Origin: PVC group bacterium
Lineage (GTDB): Bacteria; Verrucomicrobiota; Kiritimatiellia; SS1-B-03-39; UBA6053
Length of the DNA stretch: 14,074 nucleotides
Direction of reading: 5' to 3'
Assembly (NCBI GenBank): GCA_003565815.1
Contig: PXAS01000434.1
Location: 1-14,074 of the forward strand
Positions within the stretch are counted from its first letter, which is position 1. The number at the start of each line of letters is the position of its first letter. The position numbers and the translations under genes were made by a program. Positions 7,751 to 14,074 of the stretch are shown here, piece by piece. The notes under the pieces were generated by a model that saw nothing but the letters and a program-made list of their open reading frames with translations, was not told where the DNA came from and did not search any database.

Positions 7751-8692
7751 TCATGGGTGTGAGTTCAGTTGATCGAGAAGGTCGGGCGGAAGGGTGAGCC
7801 CCACAGCCGCCAGACTTTCCCGCAGCTGGTCCGGCCGACTGGCGGTAACCAGCGGAATGATGGTCGGAGATGTGGAATGAAGCATCCAGGCCAGCACCAC
7901 TTGGTTGGGGGTGGCCTCCGCCTTCCGCGCGACCTGTTGCAGGGTTTGCAATCGGGAAATGCCGTTCGGACCCGCGTACGTTAGGATTTTGTCCAGGTCC
8001 CCATTGGCATACCCCCCCTTGCGCAGCGCCCCATAGGCCACCAACGGCAGATTTTCCTCGCTGCAGTAGTCGAGAATATCCTGATTGCTTTTGATCTGCG
8101 GCCAGGTCACTTTCTCTCCTTTGGGGTAAAGGTAGGTGTAGTTGTTCTGCACGCAGACACAGGGCGACCAGCCTCGTTCCCGGCATAAAGCCGCTGACCT
8201 CTCCAGCCGCCAGGACCGGGTGTTGCTCGCGGCGATATACCGGACCTTTCCGTGGTCGATGAGGGACTGCAGGGCCTCCAGTGTTTCCTCCATCGGCGTG
8301 TTCCTGTCATCAAAATGGGTGTAATACAGATCGATCACATCGGTTTGCAGGCGCATCAGACTTTTTTCGCACTCCTCCAGAATCTGCCGTCGGGAACAGC
8401 CGCGCTCCACTCCGGGGTACGGGACCCCCACCTTGGTGGCTATGAACAGATCCTCCCGGTTTTTGCGGTCTTTCATCCATTGTCCGATCACGGTTTCACT
8501 TTCCCCGCCCTTCGCCTCTGCGCTGAAAAAATGCGCGTACATGTTCGCGGTATCCAGAAACCGTCCCCCGGCCTCCACATACAGGTCCATCAGCTCGAAG
8601 CTGATTTCCGCGGACACCTTGGTCCCGAAGAACATGGTGCCCAGCCCCATCTCACTGACCTGGACTCCGTTTCTAAGTGCTTTTGATTTCAT
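7751..8692 (-). CDS. Aldo/keto reductase
   Basis: This is a 313-residue cytosolic NAD(P)H-dependent oxidoreductase with a (beta/alpha)8 barrel, the normal length for the family. The catalytic tetrad is complete: Asp47 and Tyr52 in FLDTANMYAHF, Lys87 in FIATKVG, and His126 in YYTHFDD. The usual cofactor-side motifs follow: YIAASN (152-157), QNNY (182-185), and an 'IIPLVTASRPDQL' segment near the C-terminus that corresponds to the family's 'IPGxxxxxQ' loop. The spacing resembles the YajO/Tas-like or sugar-aldehyde AKR branches; the substrate cannot be named. ATG 8692 is chosen because MKSKALRNGVQVSEMGLGTM is a typical AKR beginning. The frame stays open 82 codons further upstream, but that part lies in a repeated, evidently non-coding leader and shows no AKR similarity. 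No strong Shine-Dalgarno is present (AAGAGATG lies about 15 nt upstream). It is divergent from the hydrolase gene. Confidence 0.92.
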   Translation of the reverse strand: MKSKALRNGVQVSEMGLGTMFFGTKVSAEISFELMDLYVEAGGRFLDTANMYAHFFSAEAKGGESETVIGQWMKDRKNREDLFIATKVGVPYPGVERGCSRRQILEECEKSLMRLQTDVIDLYYTHFDDRNTPMEETLEALQSLIDHGKVRYIAASNTRSWRLERSAALCRERGWSPCVCVQNNYTYLYPKGEKVTWPQIKSNQDILDYCSEENLPLVAYGALRKGGYANGDLDKILTYAGPNGISRLQTLQQVARKAEATPNQVVLAWMLHSTSPTIIPLVTASRPDQLRESLAAVGLTLPPDLLDQLNSHP

Positions 8693-8696
8693 TTTA

Positions 8697-8806
8697 TGGA
8701 TAGGACATCTCTTTTCACGCTTCGAGGACGAGAGGCGGTTTTGGGGTTGAGAGGCATACGGCGTGAGCGCTTTCTTGGGAAATTGAGGGGCTGCTGTCAA
8801 GCTGAA
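8697..8806 (-). repeat. Leader repeat, copy A, upstream of the aldo/keto reductase gene
   Basis: This stretch of about 110 bp aligns with 13555-13662 over its whole length. Shared blocks in gene direction are TTGAC near the far end, CCCTCA(A/T)TTTCCC, CCC(C)(A/G)AAACCGCCTC, a CG-AAGC block, GAAAAG, and TATCCA close to the start codon. Only a few small gaps are needed; I estimate 70-75% identity by eye. The last base of the repeat lies 4 bp before the ATG. In this copy the reading frame is continuous with the reductase; in copy B the homologous frame is not the one used by the downstream gene, so it is not a shared peptide. It could be a promoter/leader module or a dispersed non-coding repeat. 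Confidence 0.65.
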
Positions 8807-9023
8807 GCCGTTGACTTCTTCGTCACAATCCGGGGCCTGAGCTTCATCGAAACCATGCGACTGCTCCTCGCGTATACCCAAACCGACACAACCCGTCGTA
8901 TCGCAAAAGCCCCGGTTCGACGGCTTCGGCCCATTCATCGCAACTCAAAGCCCACACCATGCCCCCTGCACATCGTACAGGCTCAGAATTTGATCTTCGT
9001 TGCAAATACCCCACGGATTCAGG
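8807..9023. other. Divergent intergenic DNA without a supported feature
   Basis: Between leader copy A and the hydrolase promoter I find no convincing gene, RNA or repeat. Frames crossing it on both strands have no recognisable family and run into the repeat. Sequence copy A does not extend into this stretch. Confidence 0.5.
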
Positions 9024-9054
9024 TTGACATTATTCTCCACATGGTGTTTATATT
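9024..9054 (+). promoter_or_regulatory. Putative promoter of the secreted hydrolase gene
   Basis: TTGACA (9024-9029) is followed by TATATT (9049-9054), five of six matches to the -10 consensus, but with a long 19-bp spacer. The leader would then be about 85 nt. The first 11 bases, TTGACATTATT, are identical to the promoter at 1615. The region is AT-rich relative to its surroundings. Confidence 0.42.
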
Positions 9055-9146
9055 GTTTCAATCAAAATGTTTCGGATTGTATCCGTGAAGGGAGAATTCG
9101 GGTATTTCAACCTTTCATCACTCAAACAATCAGCCATAACACCGAC

Positions 9147-10457
9147 ATGAAACAACTCCTGCTCAAGAACCTGAGATTCGGGCTATCCCTTGGCTGTTGG
9201 ATGACGATTCTTCGGGCCGAAGAACCCAAACCGCACCAAACCGGCTCTTTCAGGGCCACGTTTTCCGAGACCCATCCGCTGAGCACTCGGGAGGAGTTTG
9301 ACCGACGCAAAAACCCCGAGTCTTATGAAGCGTATCGGATCCAGGATGAATCGTTTCAGATTCACGTCCCGCAAACGTACCGAGAGGACCGTCCCCACGG
9401 CTTGTTTGTTTGGATTTCATCGGGGGACGGTGGAAATATTCCAGGCGCATTCCGCGGCCATCTTGCCGATTTCAATTACATCGCGGTCGGTGCGAACCAA
9501 TCCGGAAACAACCGTCATGTGTACACACGCAAACTGCTCGCCCTGGATGCGGTACACAATTTGAAACGATTTTATAACATCGACGCCGACCGGGGGGTGA
9601 TTTCCGGAAGCTCCGGGGGGGGGCGTACCGCTTCCGAAACGGCGGTCGCCTATCCGGACGTATTTACCGGCGGGGGATATTATGTGATTGGCGCCAATTA
9701 TTATGGAAGATTGCATTTTGAAGAACTCAACAGCTATCTGCCAGCCAGGTTCAAGGGCAAGCCGCCATTGTATGACCTTGCCAAAACCCGGCCCTTCGTG
9801 TTCCATACCGGGAGCAAAGACTTTAATCAGGAAGACACTTTGAGGGTGTATCGTCACTACGTGAAGGATAAATTCGAGCAGAGCCTCTATATTGAGGACA
9901 AAGGACTGGGCCACTCGATCCCCCGCGCCGATTCCATTCTCAATGGTCTCATACACCTCAACAAGGGATTGGAGGAAAAAAGCCGCAAACTGTTGGAAGA
10001 TGCCCGTCCATTGCTCCAACAGGGACGATTTGCCGAGGCGTTCGAATTGCTCAGCCGCTCGGAGGTGTATGGAAACGCCACCGCGAAAGAGTGGATCGAC
10101 CAGATGCGTGCCGCCGCGGATCGTGAGTTGGAAAGTGCCAAGGCTTTTTTGGAAGAAAATCAATTGTTGGCCGCCCACGCTGCATTCAGCGGCTTGGAAG
10201 CCAGATTCGGCCCCAAGGTGGGCAGAGCCGCCCGCACGGCCCGGGAAACCCTGGAACGAGATCCCGCATTGGAAAATGAAAAAATCGCCGCCAATATATT
10301 TCACGGCATTCAACAACGATATTCCCCCGACAACCCTGACCCCACGATCGGATTTTTGGAAAAATTGATTGAAAAATATCCGGAAACCCAAGCCGCCATC
10401 CACGCGCAGGCCGTGTTGGATCGGTTTCAACAACCTGTGATGCAAATGAACGATTAA
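9147..10457 (+). CDS. Secreted alpha/beta-hydrolase (esterase-like) with helical C-terminal region
   Basis: This is a 436-residue exported serine hydrolase. Residues 1-24 (MKQLLLKNLRFGLSLGCWMT then ILRA) form a signal peptide, which supports ATG 9147 over upstream in-frame codons. A likely catalytic triad is visible: Ser156 in the nucleophile elbow VISGSSGGGR (151-160), Asp225 in HTGSKDFN, and His256 in GLGHSIP. VWISSGDGG (88-96) is placed where an oxyanion loop would be. This order and spacing fit the esterase D/PHB-depolymerase-like hydrolases. Residues from about 270 to the end are charged and helical, with a TPR-like feel (LLQQGRFAEAFELLSRSE), so the protein may bind a partner or the envelope. 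It lies outside the cytoplasm, probably in the periplasm. No Shine-Dalgarno is seen. The gene stands alone: divergent from the reductase and convergent with the SUMF1-domain gene. Substrate is unknown; the triad assignment is by motif, not by structure. Confidence 0.85.
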   Translation: MKQLLLKNLRFGLSLGCWMTILRAEEPKPHQTGSFRATFSETHPLSTREEFDRRKNPESYEAYRIQDESFQIHVPQTYREDRPHGLFVWISSGDGGNIPGAFRGHLADFNYIAVGANQSGNNRHVYTRKLLALDAVHNLKRFYNIDADRGVISGSSGGGRTASETAVAYPDVFTGGGYYVIGANYYGRLHFEELNSYLPARFKGKPPLYDLAKTRPFVFHTGSKDFNQEDTLRVYRHYVKDKFEQSLYIEDKGLGHSIPRADSILNGLIHLNKGLEEKSRKLLEDARPLLQQGRFAEAFELLSRSEVYGNATAKEWIDQMRAAADRELESAKAFLEENQLLAAHAAFSGLEARFGPKVGRAARTARETLERDPALENEKIAANIFHGIQQRYSPDNPDPTIGFLEKLIEKYPETQAAIHAQAVLDRFQQPVMQMND

Positions 10458-10458
10458 A

Positions 10459-10500
10459 ACAAGAAACGTGGGGGAATGTCCAACCATGCCCCCCTCTTGT
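10459..10500. terminator. Long hairpin after the hydrolase gene (likely bidirectional terminator)
   Basis: Outer arms ACAAGA (10459-10464) and TCTTGT (10495-10500) enclose GGGGG/CCCCC (10470-10474 with 10489-10493) and ATG/CAT, with a 6-nt loop. It begins 2 bp after the hydrolase stop codon. On the plus strand the tail is only weakly T-rich. On the minus strand the hairpin is followed by TTTTAATCG, so it could also stop transcripts from the SUMF1-domain gene. Confidence 0.5.
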
Positions 10501-10580
10501 GCGGGGCCTCCTTTCTTCGATTACGGGTGAGGCGCGGGATCAAAATTCGCATGTTGAACATAAACACCTTTTCCAAATAA

Positions 10581-10592
10581 AACACCGGTGTT
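10581..10592. repeat. Perfect 12-bp palindrome AACACCGGTGTT
   Basis: The 12 bases read the same on both strands. It lies in the convergent spacer, about 113 bp past the stop of the minus-strand SUMF1 gene. On the minus strand it is followed by TTATTT. It could be a protein site or part of a weak terminator; without a loop the hairpin would be short. Confidence 0.35.
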
Positions 10593-10600
10593 CTGGGTCT

Positions 10601-10622
10601 GACGGACGCTTATCAATCCGTC
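10601..10622. repeat. Inverted repeat GACGGA-N10-TCCGTC
   Basis: A perfect 6-bp stem with a 10-nt loop (CGCTTATCAA), 9 bp from the 12-bp palindrome. No T-run follows on either strand, so a terminator role is only possible, not shown. Confidence 0.35.
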
Positions 10623-10704
10623 CCCAATCCCGATAAAATCAATTTGGGCGTGTGGAAATTACCTGTTGCTATATTGATAAAAAAATCTGTCTTGAATCGT
10701 TCGT

Positions 10705-13545
10705 TTACGGTGAGAGCAGCACACGGAAACCGACATCGAGATAAGTGCGGATCTCGGGATTGATATCAAAGCGGTATGAAATACGAAGGGATTCCTCGCG
10801 ACCGGAGCGCCAGTTCGCGCCGCGGGCGGAACCGAGCTGCCGGTTGTGGACGTCCCGCGCTGAGATTTCGGAAACATTTTCCCCCACCCCGTGGATTCCC
10901 CAGGGGTTGGGCCACGTTTCGTCCACGGGGGCGGTGACCGTGTGGCCGTCATCGTAGTCCGGAATGAAGAGTCGTATGTTCGCGTGGCGTGACTGGGCGC
11001 CCAGGAAACGCTCATATCTCAAATCCCTGTAATTCCCGGCTTGGCCACTTTCCGGCGGCCAATTGTTTCCCCAGGGGTATTTCCAGTCTTTTCCCGCCTC
11101 GGCATAGGTGAGGGATTCCCGTTCGGTTGGCAGACGGTACCTCATTCCTTCAGGCAAAGCGCCGGAAGCCTGTTCCTGCTCGGTCAACCATCGGGCGTAC
11201 GCCGCGGCATCCTGAAAATTGATCATGACAACCGGTTGACGGTCCCTGTTCAACCTAAAGGAACTCACATGAGACGTTCTGTGACCGGGTTCTTTCAACC
11301 GGTACTCAGCGTTGGTCACTTCATATTTACCCACCCACAAGTCCATTTCATCGATCCACACAAATTCCATGTCTGTTACGGGTGACCGCCAGTCGCGGCC
11401 CGTGATCGGTGCGGCGTCTCCTTCCGGCGCATCGCTTTGCAATCTGTTCGCGGCGTTCAGGAAGACTTCAGACACCTCCGGCAGGTTGAATTCCTGTGCC
11501 AGGGCGGAAAGCGTTTCCAAGGTGATGCGGGGGAATTTTTCCAGGGGCTCTTCCGCGAGAAGGTGAAGGTAATGATCCCGCACACCTATCAGCCGCATGA
11601 ATTCCTGGGTGAAAAAAATTCTTAGATCCAAGGGGTCCGCCAAGTCTCCGCTCAGAAAAACGGGCAGAAAGAATTCACGGTACAATCTGTCGGATTCTTC
11701 CTTAGGGATATGTTGGTGCTCGGGGTAAATTCTAAAGCGCTGGGTAAGGATACTCCGCCGGGTATCCAGTTTCGGTTGAAATTCGATTAACTGTTCCAGG
11801 ATTTCTTTCGCTAATTTTTTGCGCTCAGGAAAATAGTTGGAAAAGCTAAGGCTGTAAATTGCATCAGGGGGAAATACCGCCTGGGTTCTGATGATTTCAG
11901 CGTGAAATTTCTCATAAAACGCCAAGGTATCTCCCCAGTTTTCCCGTTGATTGGTGTGTCGGAGCCCGACCAGGTACTGAAAATAATTGTCATGCCAGGG
12001 TAAGGGGGTCATTTGAAAATGCGCCTCGGCCAGGAGGTAGAAAGCCAATACACGTTTCGGCGCCATTCGGGTCTCGTTCCTTCTGAAAATAAGGATGGTG
12101 TCAAAAATGAAAGTCTCCGGGTCCGATTTTGTTTCCAGATAGATGCGGTTCAATTCGTCGTGGAGATCAGGCGCAATGTCAGAATGGAAGGCATTGACAA
12201 ACAATTGGTGAAAGATCCCGGTCCATACGGAATCTTCTTCCCGCAAGGATTGCAACAAATGCGCGGTAAAGGCTTCGCTCTCCAGCAAAACTTTGTGGAC
12301 GACCGGATGGTTCATGCCGATACTCCCGATTTTTTCGAGGATTTCCAAGGCCTCGTCGGTATTGCCCAAGCGAAGCAGCGCGACGGCCTTGAAAATTTTC
12401 CATTCATTATAATAACGGGATCGATTCCGTTGTCCAGATGAAGTTTTCGTTTCCAGCTCGGCCAGCGGAGTTGCGATTTGAAGAAGGGAGTCCCATTCCC
12501 CCGCCTCGACAAGCACCAGGGCTGCCCGGCGCAGGTGCGGGTTGTGTTCCACGGCCAGCCCCCTACCGCGGATCCTTGAGTTCACCAGGCGGAATTCGGG
12601 CAATTTGCTCATGATGCCCTCTACATCTTTCGCGAAGACTTCAACACGAAACCGCATCAGATGGGTCCACTCGGCAATCTCTTCCGGCATGTGGTCAAGA
12701 ATATGTTCCGCCTCATGAATCCTGTCCTCATCCGTTAACTGAAAACGGGAATAACCACGCGGGCGCAAAAGATTTCCAATGATCGTGTTGCCCGCATCGA
12801 TCCGATCCGCCGGCGTGAGCGGCAAACTGATAAAATTGTCATGCACCTCGTGCAGTTGCCGAGTGTTGCGGATTAAATTATCGTCCACAATCCTGGGAAG
12901 CACGAAAATCAAAAACAATTCGGATGATGTCCGTTCTTCCATGAACAAGGACCATGCAATCGCTTCCATGTAATCGGAATTCTTGCCCCATAGAAAGTGG
13001 TCCAATACCTTTCTGTGTTCGTAAATGTAGCGCGGGCGCTGATCGGAGTCAGGCCCCAGATCGTTCAGTGCCTTTGCAAAGTCCACGATGGTTTCCCTCG
13101 CTTCGTCAAAACGTTCTGCCCTGTCCAAAAAGCAGAACCGCAACGCGTACATCCTGGGCAAGGGCATGTCGCCGGGGCCGCCGCAGGCTTCCAGCACCTT
13201 GAGTCCGAGGTCGGGTGCCACTCGCCGGTTGCGCCGGAGTGCTTCCAGGATCGTGTCCCGCAAAGGACGCAGGCTTTCGGTGGTCCCGCAATGCTGCAAC
13301 CACAAGTCGATCGCCTCCTCGATGTTCCGCTCCTTCACGAGTTCCTGGATTCGGTCACGCATGACCCGCGCCTCACTGGGACTCAGCCCGTCTTCAGGTC
13401 GGCGTTGCGGACTTTGAAAACTGTCCATCAAGTCTTCCAGCACATCCGCGCGGACGCTCGGGAGGCCGAACGGATCCAGAAGAGGAACCCCGACAAACAA
13501 ACTGAAAATGATGAGATAAGGGGTGAAAATCCTGCGGGTACTCAT
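10705..13545 (-). CDS. Secreted protein with helical N-terminal region and C-terminal FGE/SUMF1-type domain
   Basis: The protein has 946 residues. ATG 13545 begins a clear signal peptide (MSTRRIFTPYLIIFSLFVGV..., cleavage probably after VRA at residues 31-33). An upstream in-frame start at 13656 would place 37 non-coding-looking residues before it, inside the leader repeat. Residues about 35-700 are alpha-helical and TPR-like, of no family I can name. Residues 716-946 are a formylglycine-generating-enzyme-type (SUMF1, C-type-lectin-like) domain: GKYEVTNAEY, PVVMINFQDAAAYARWL, RYRLPTERE (802-810), YPWGN, NPWGIHGVGENVSE (880-893), RGANW (908-912) and GFR (939-941). The domain contains no cysteine at all, and the RGGSW-downstream region that carries the active-site Cys pair in true FGE reads RSGREESLRISYR. 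It is therefore probably not a sulfatase-activating oxygenase but a binding or structural variant, outside the cytoplasm. No neighbour is a sulfatase. Confidence 0.88.
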   Translation of the reverse strand: MSTRRIFTPYLIIFSLFVGVPLLDPFGLPSVRADVLEDLMDSFQSPQRRPEDGLSPSEARVMRDRIQELVKERNIEEAIDLWLQHCGTTESLRPLRDTILEALRRNRRVAPDLGLKVLEACGGPGDMPLPRMYALRFCFLDRAERFDEARETIVDFAKALNDLGPDSDQRPRYIYEHRKVLDHFLWGKNSDYMEAIAWSLFMEERTSSELFLIFVLPRIVDDNLIRNTRQLHEVHDNFISLPLTPADRIDAGNTIIGNLLRPRGYSRFQLTDEDRIHEAEHILDHMPEEIAEWTHLMRFRVEVFAKDVEGIMSKLPEFRLVNSRIRGRGLAVEHNPHLRRAALVLVEAGEWDSLLQIATPLAELETKTSSGQRNRSRYYNEWKIFKAVALLRLGNTDEALEILEKIGSIGMNHPVVHKVLLESEAFTAHLLQSLREEDSVWTGIFHQLFVNAFHSDIAPDLHDELNRIYLETKSDPETFIFDTILIFRRNETRMAPKRVLAFYLLAEAHFQMTPLPWHDNYFQYLVGLRHTNQRENWGDTLAFYEKFHAEIIRTQAVFPPDAIYSLSFSNYFPERKKLAKEILEQLIEFQPKLDTRRSILTQRFRIYPEHQHIPKEESDRLYREFFLPVFLSGDLADPLDLRIFFTQEFMRLIGVRDHYLHLLAEEPLEKFPRITLETLSALAQEFNLPEVSEVFLNAANRLQSDAPEGDAAPITGRDWRSPVTDMEFVWIDEMDLWVGKYEVTNAEYRLKEPGHRTSHVSSFRLNRDRQPVVMINFQDAAAYARWLTEQEQASGALPEGMRYRLPTERESLTYAEAGKDWKYPWGNNWPPESGQAGNYRDLRYERFLGAQSRHANIRLFIPDYDDGHTVTAPVDETWPNPWGIHGVGENVSEISARDVHNRQLGSARGANWRSGREESLRISYRFDINPEIRTYLDVGFRVLLSP

Positions 13546-13554
13546 TTTGACAAA

Positions 13555-13662
13555 TGGATAAAAAATCGCTTTTCGGCTTGGAGCGAGGGAGGCGGTTTCG
13601 GGGTTTTGAGGGGGGCGAATATTGGGCGATTCTGGGGAAATGAGGGGGGAAGTCAAGGCGAA
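13555..13662 (-). repeat. Leader repeat, copy B, upstream of the SUMF1-domain gene
   Basis: This is the second copy of the element at 8697-8806, in the same orientation relative to its gene and ending 9 bp before the ATG at 13545. It keeps CTTGACTT, CCCCTCATTTCCCC, CCCCGAAACCGCCTC, GCTCCAAGC, GAAAAGCGAT and TATCCA. The downstream proteins (aldo/keto reductase and SUMF1-domain protein) are unrelated, so the similarity is not from gene duplication. The homology stops before the 48-bp palindrome at 13672. Confidence 0.65.
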
Positions 13663-13671
13663 ACCCCCAAT

Positions 13672-13719
13672 CCGCGTTCACCGGGGTCCAGGGCGCGCCC
13701 CGGACCCCGGTGAACGCGG
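13672..13719. repeat. Near-perfect 48-bp palindrome (REP-like element)
   Basis: Arms CCGCGTTCACCGGGGTCC (13672-13689) and its exact complement (13702-13719) flank a centre that is itself GGGCGCGCCC. The only mismatched pair in the 24-bp stem is A13690/C13701. It begins 65 bp beyond the stop of the RAYT transposase gene. RAYTs are known to be flanked by and to act on REP palindromes, which makes REP the favoured reading. No T-run follows on either strand, so a simple intrinsic terminator is less likely. The GTAG tetranucleotide seen in enterobacterial REPs is not evident. Confidence 0.65.
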
Positions 13720-13783
13720 GTGCGATTCCGTTTTTGGCTGCAAGAGAATACCTGTTGCAATGTTTTCCTTCCGTTTTCACCCG

Positions 13784-14074
13784 TCAACCCGCATCGCTTT
13801 CCCGCAATGCCTCCAACCCGGCCCAACAGCCCCCTTGCATCCGTCGCCCCGCCTTTTTCCGCTTGTCCCCGAAACAGGAACGATACTCCGACATCACCCC
13901 TTCCAGCCATGACGAACTCCCGATCGCAACGCCCCGGGTAAAATATCGCACCCGCTGACGCAACATCCGCGCCATTGGGACTTCCCCCCGGCGTTCATAC
14001 TCCGCGATCACCTCCACCGGGTCGAATCCCTTGCGATTGCGGATCTTTTCCGTCGTCCGCGAGTCCCCCGGGCG
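13784..14074 (-). CDS. REP-associated tyrosine transposase (RAYT), C-terminal part (partial)
   Basis: The open frame enters from the right edge and stops at TGA 13784-13786, giving 96 visible codons. The visible segment reads FDPVEVIAEYERRGEVPMAR, then MLRQRVRYFTRGVAIGSSSW, FGDKRKKAGRRMQGGCWAGL and EALRES. I recognise this as the C-terminal region of REP-associated tyrosine transposases (Y1_Tnp/IS200-like, HUH family), where '..ML.CRVRYFTDG..LGS..FVE' and 'FG.KR..GAR.MRG..W..L..LR' are typical. These act as single-strand nucleases on REP hairpins and are usually single-copy domesticated genes. The HUH motif and catalytic tyrosine lie outside the window, so activity cannot be judged. A palindrome fitting its expected substrate lies just downstream. 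Confidence 0.8.
   Translation of the reverse strand, partial: RPGDSRTTEKIRNRKGFDPVEVIAEYERRGEVPMARMLRQRVRYFTRGVAIGSSSWLEGVMSEYRSCFGDKRKKAGRRMQGGCWAGLEALRESDAG

Noticed and set aside
8693..8938. An 82-codon N-terminal extension of the aldo/keto reductase
   Set aside because: The family's N-terminus begins at 8692; the extension is leader-repeat sequence whose homologous frame in copy B is out of frame with the next gene.
8696..9088. A 130-codon plus-strand frame in the divergent gap
   Set aside because: It runs through leader copy A and the hydrolase promoter, and resembles no protein; the equivalent frame is not kept in copy B.
13672..13719. Reading the 48-bp palindrome as an ordinary intrinsic terminator
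   Set aside because: No T-run follows on either strand and the stem is far longer than usual; a REP-like element beside the RAYT fits better.
10655..13765. A 10-bp match TACCTGTTGC near 10660 and near 13750
   Set aside because: Too short and without flanking similarity; expected by chance.

Overview
The window looks like chromosomal DNA of a PVC-group bacterium (Verrucomicrobiota/Kiritimatiellota/Planctomycetota-like). This is inferred from protein families, not from a marker gene. The clues are a roughly 2000-residue polytopic membrane protein of a kind I associate with planctomycetes and relatives, a secreted protein with a formylglycine-enzyme-type (SUMF1) domain, a C-terminal fragment ending in an 'LYSVG..L.D.GG' block, and weak or absent Shine-Dalgarno sequences. 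No rRNA, tRNA, CRISPR array or phage module is visible.

Layout. Positions 1-1139 (minus) hold the N-terminal 379 codons of an Nramp-like transporter that runs off the left edge. Positions 1140-1672 are a 533-bp gap with a 3'-end protein fragment (plus), a decayed group II intron 3' end (minus), and a good promoter with a dyad symmetry at its -35 box. Positions 1673-7642 (plus) are one gene for a membrane protein of about 1989 residues and about 55 membrane segments. A convergent aldo/keto reductase gene follows (7751-8692, minus). After a 454-bp divergent gap comes a secreted alpha/beta hydrolase (9147-10457, plus). A hairpin-rich convergent spacer separates it from a 946-residue secreted SUMF1-domain protein (10705-13545, minus). 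The right edge (13784-14074, minus) is the C-terminal part of a REP-associated tyrosine transposase (RAYT), followed by a nearly perfect 48-bp palindrome.

The genes do not form one operon; most are single transcription units in alternating directions. The most notable signal is a roughly 108-bp repeat present twice, 9-10 bp upstream of the start codons of two unrelated genes (the aldo/keto reductase and the SUMF1-domain protein) and in the same orientation relative to each. The reading frame is not shared, so it looks like a nucleotide-level leader, promoter or dispersed element. The RAYT plus palindrome and the intron and gene remnants show that the intergenic spaces have collected mobile and decaying DNA. 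The right half (hydrolase and SUMF1 genes) is visibly less GC-rich than the giant membrane gene.
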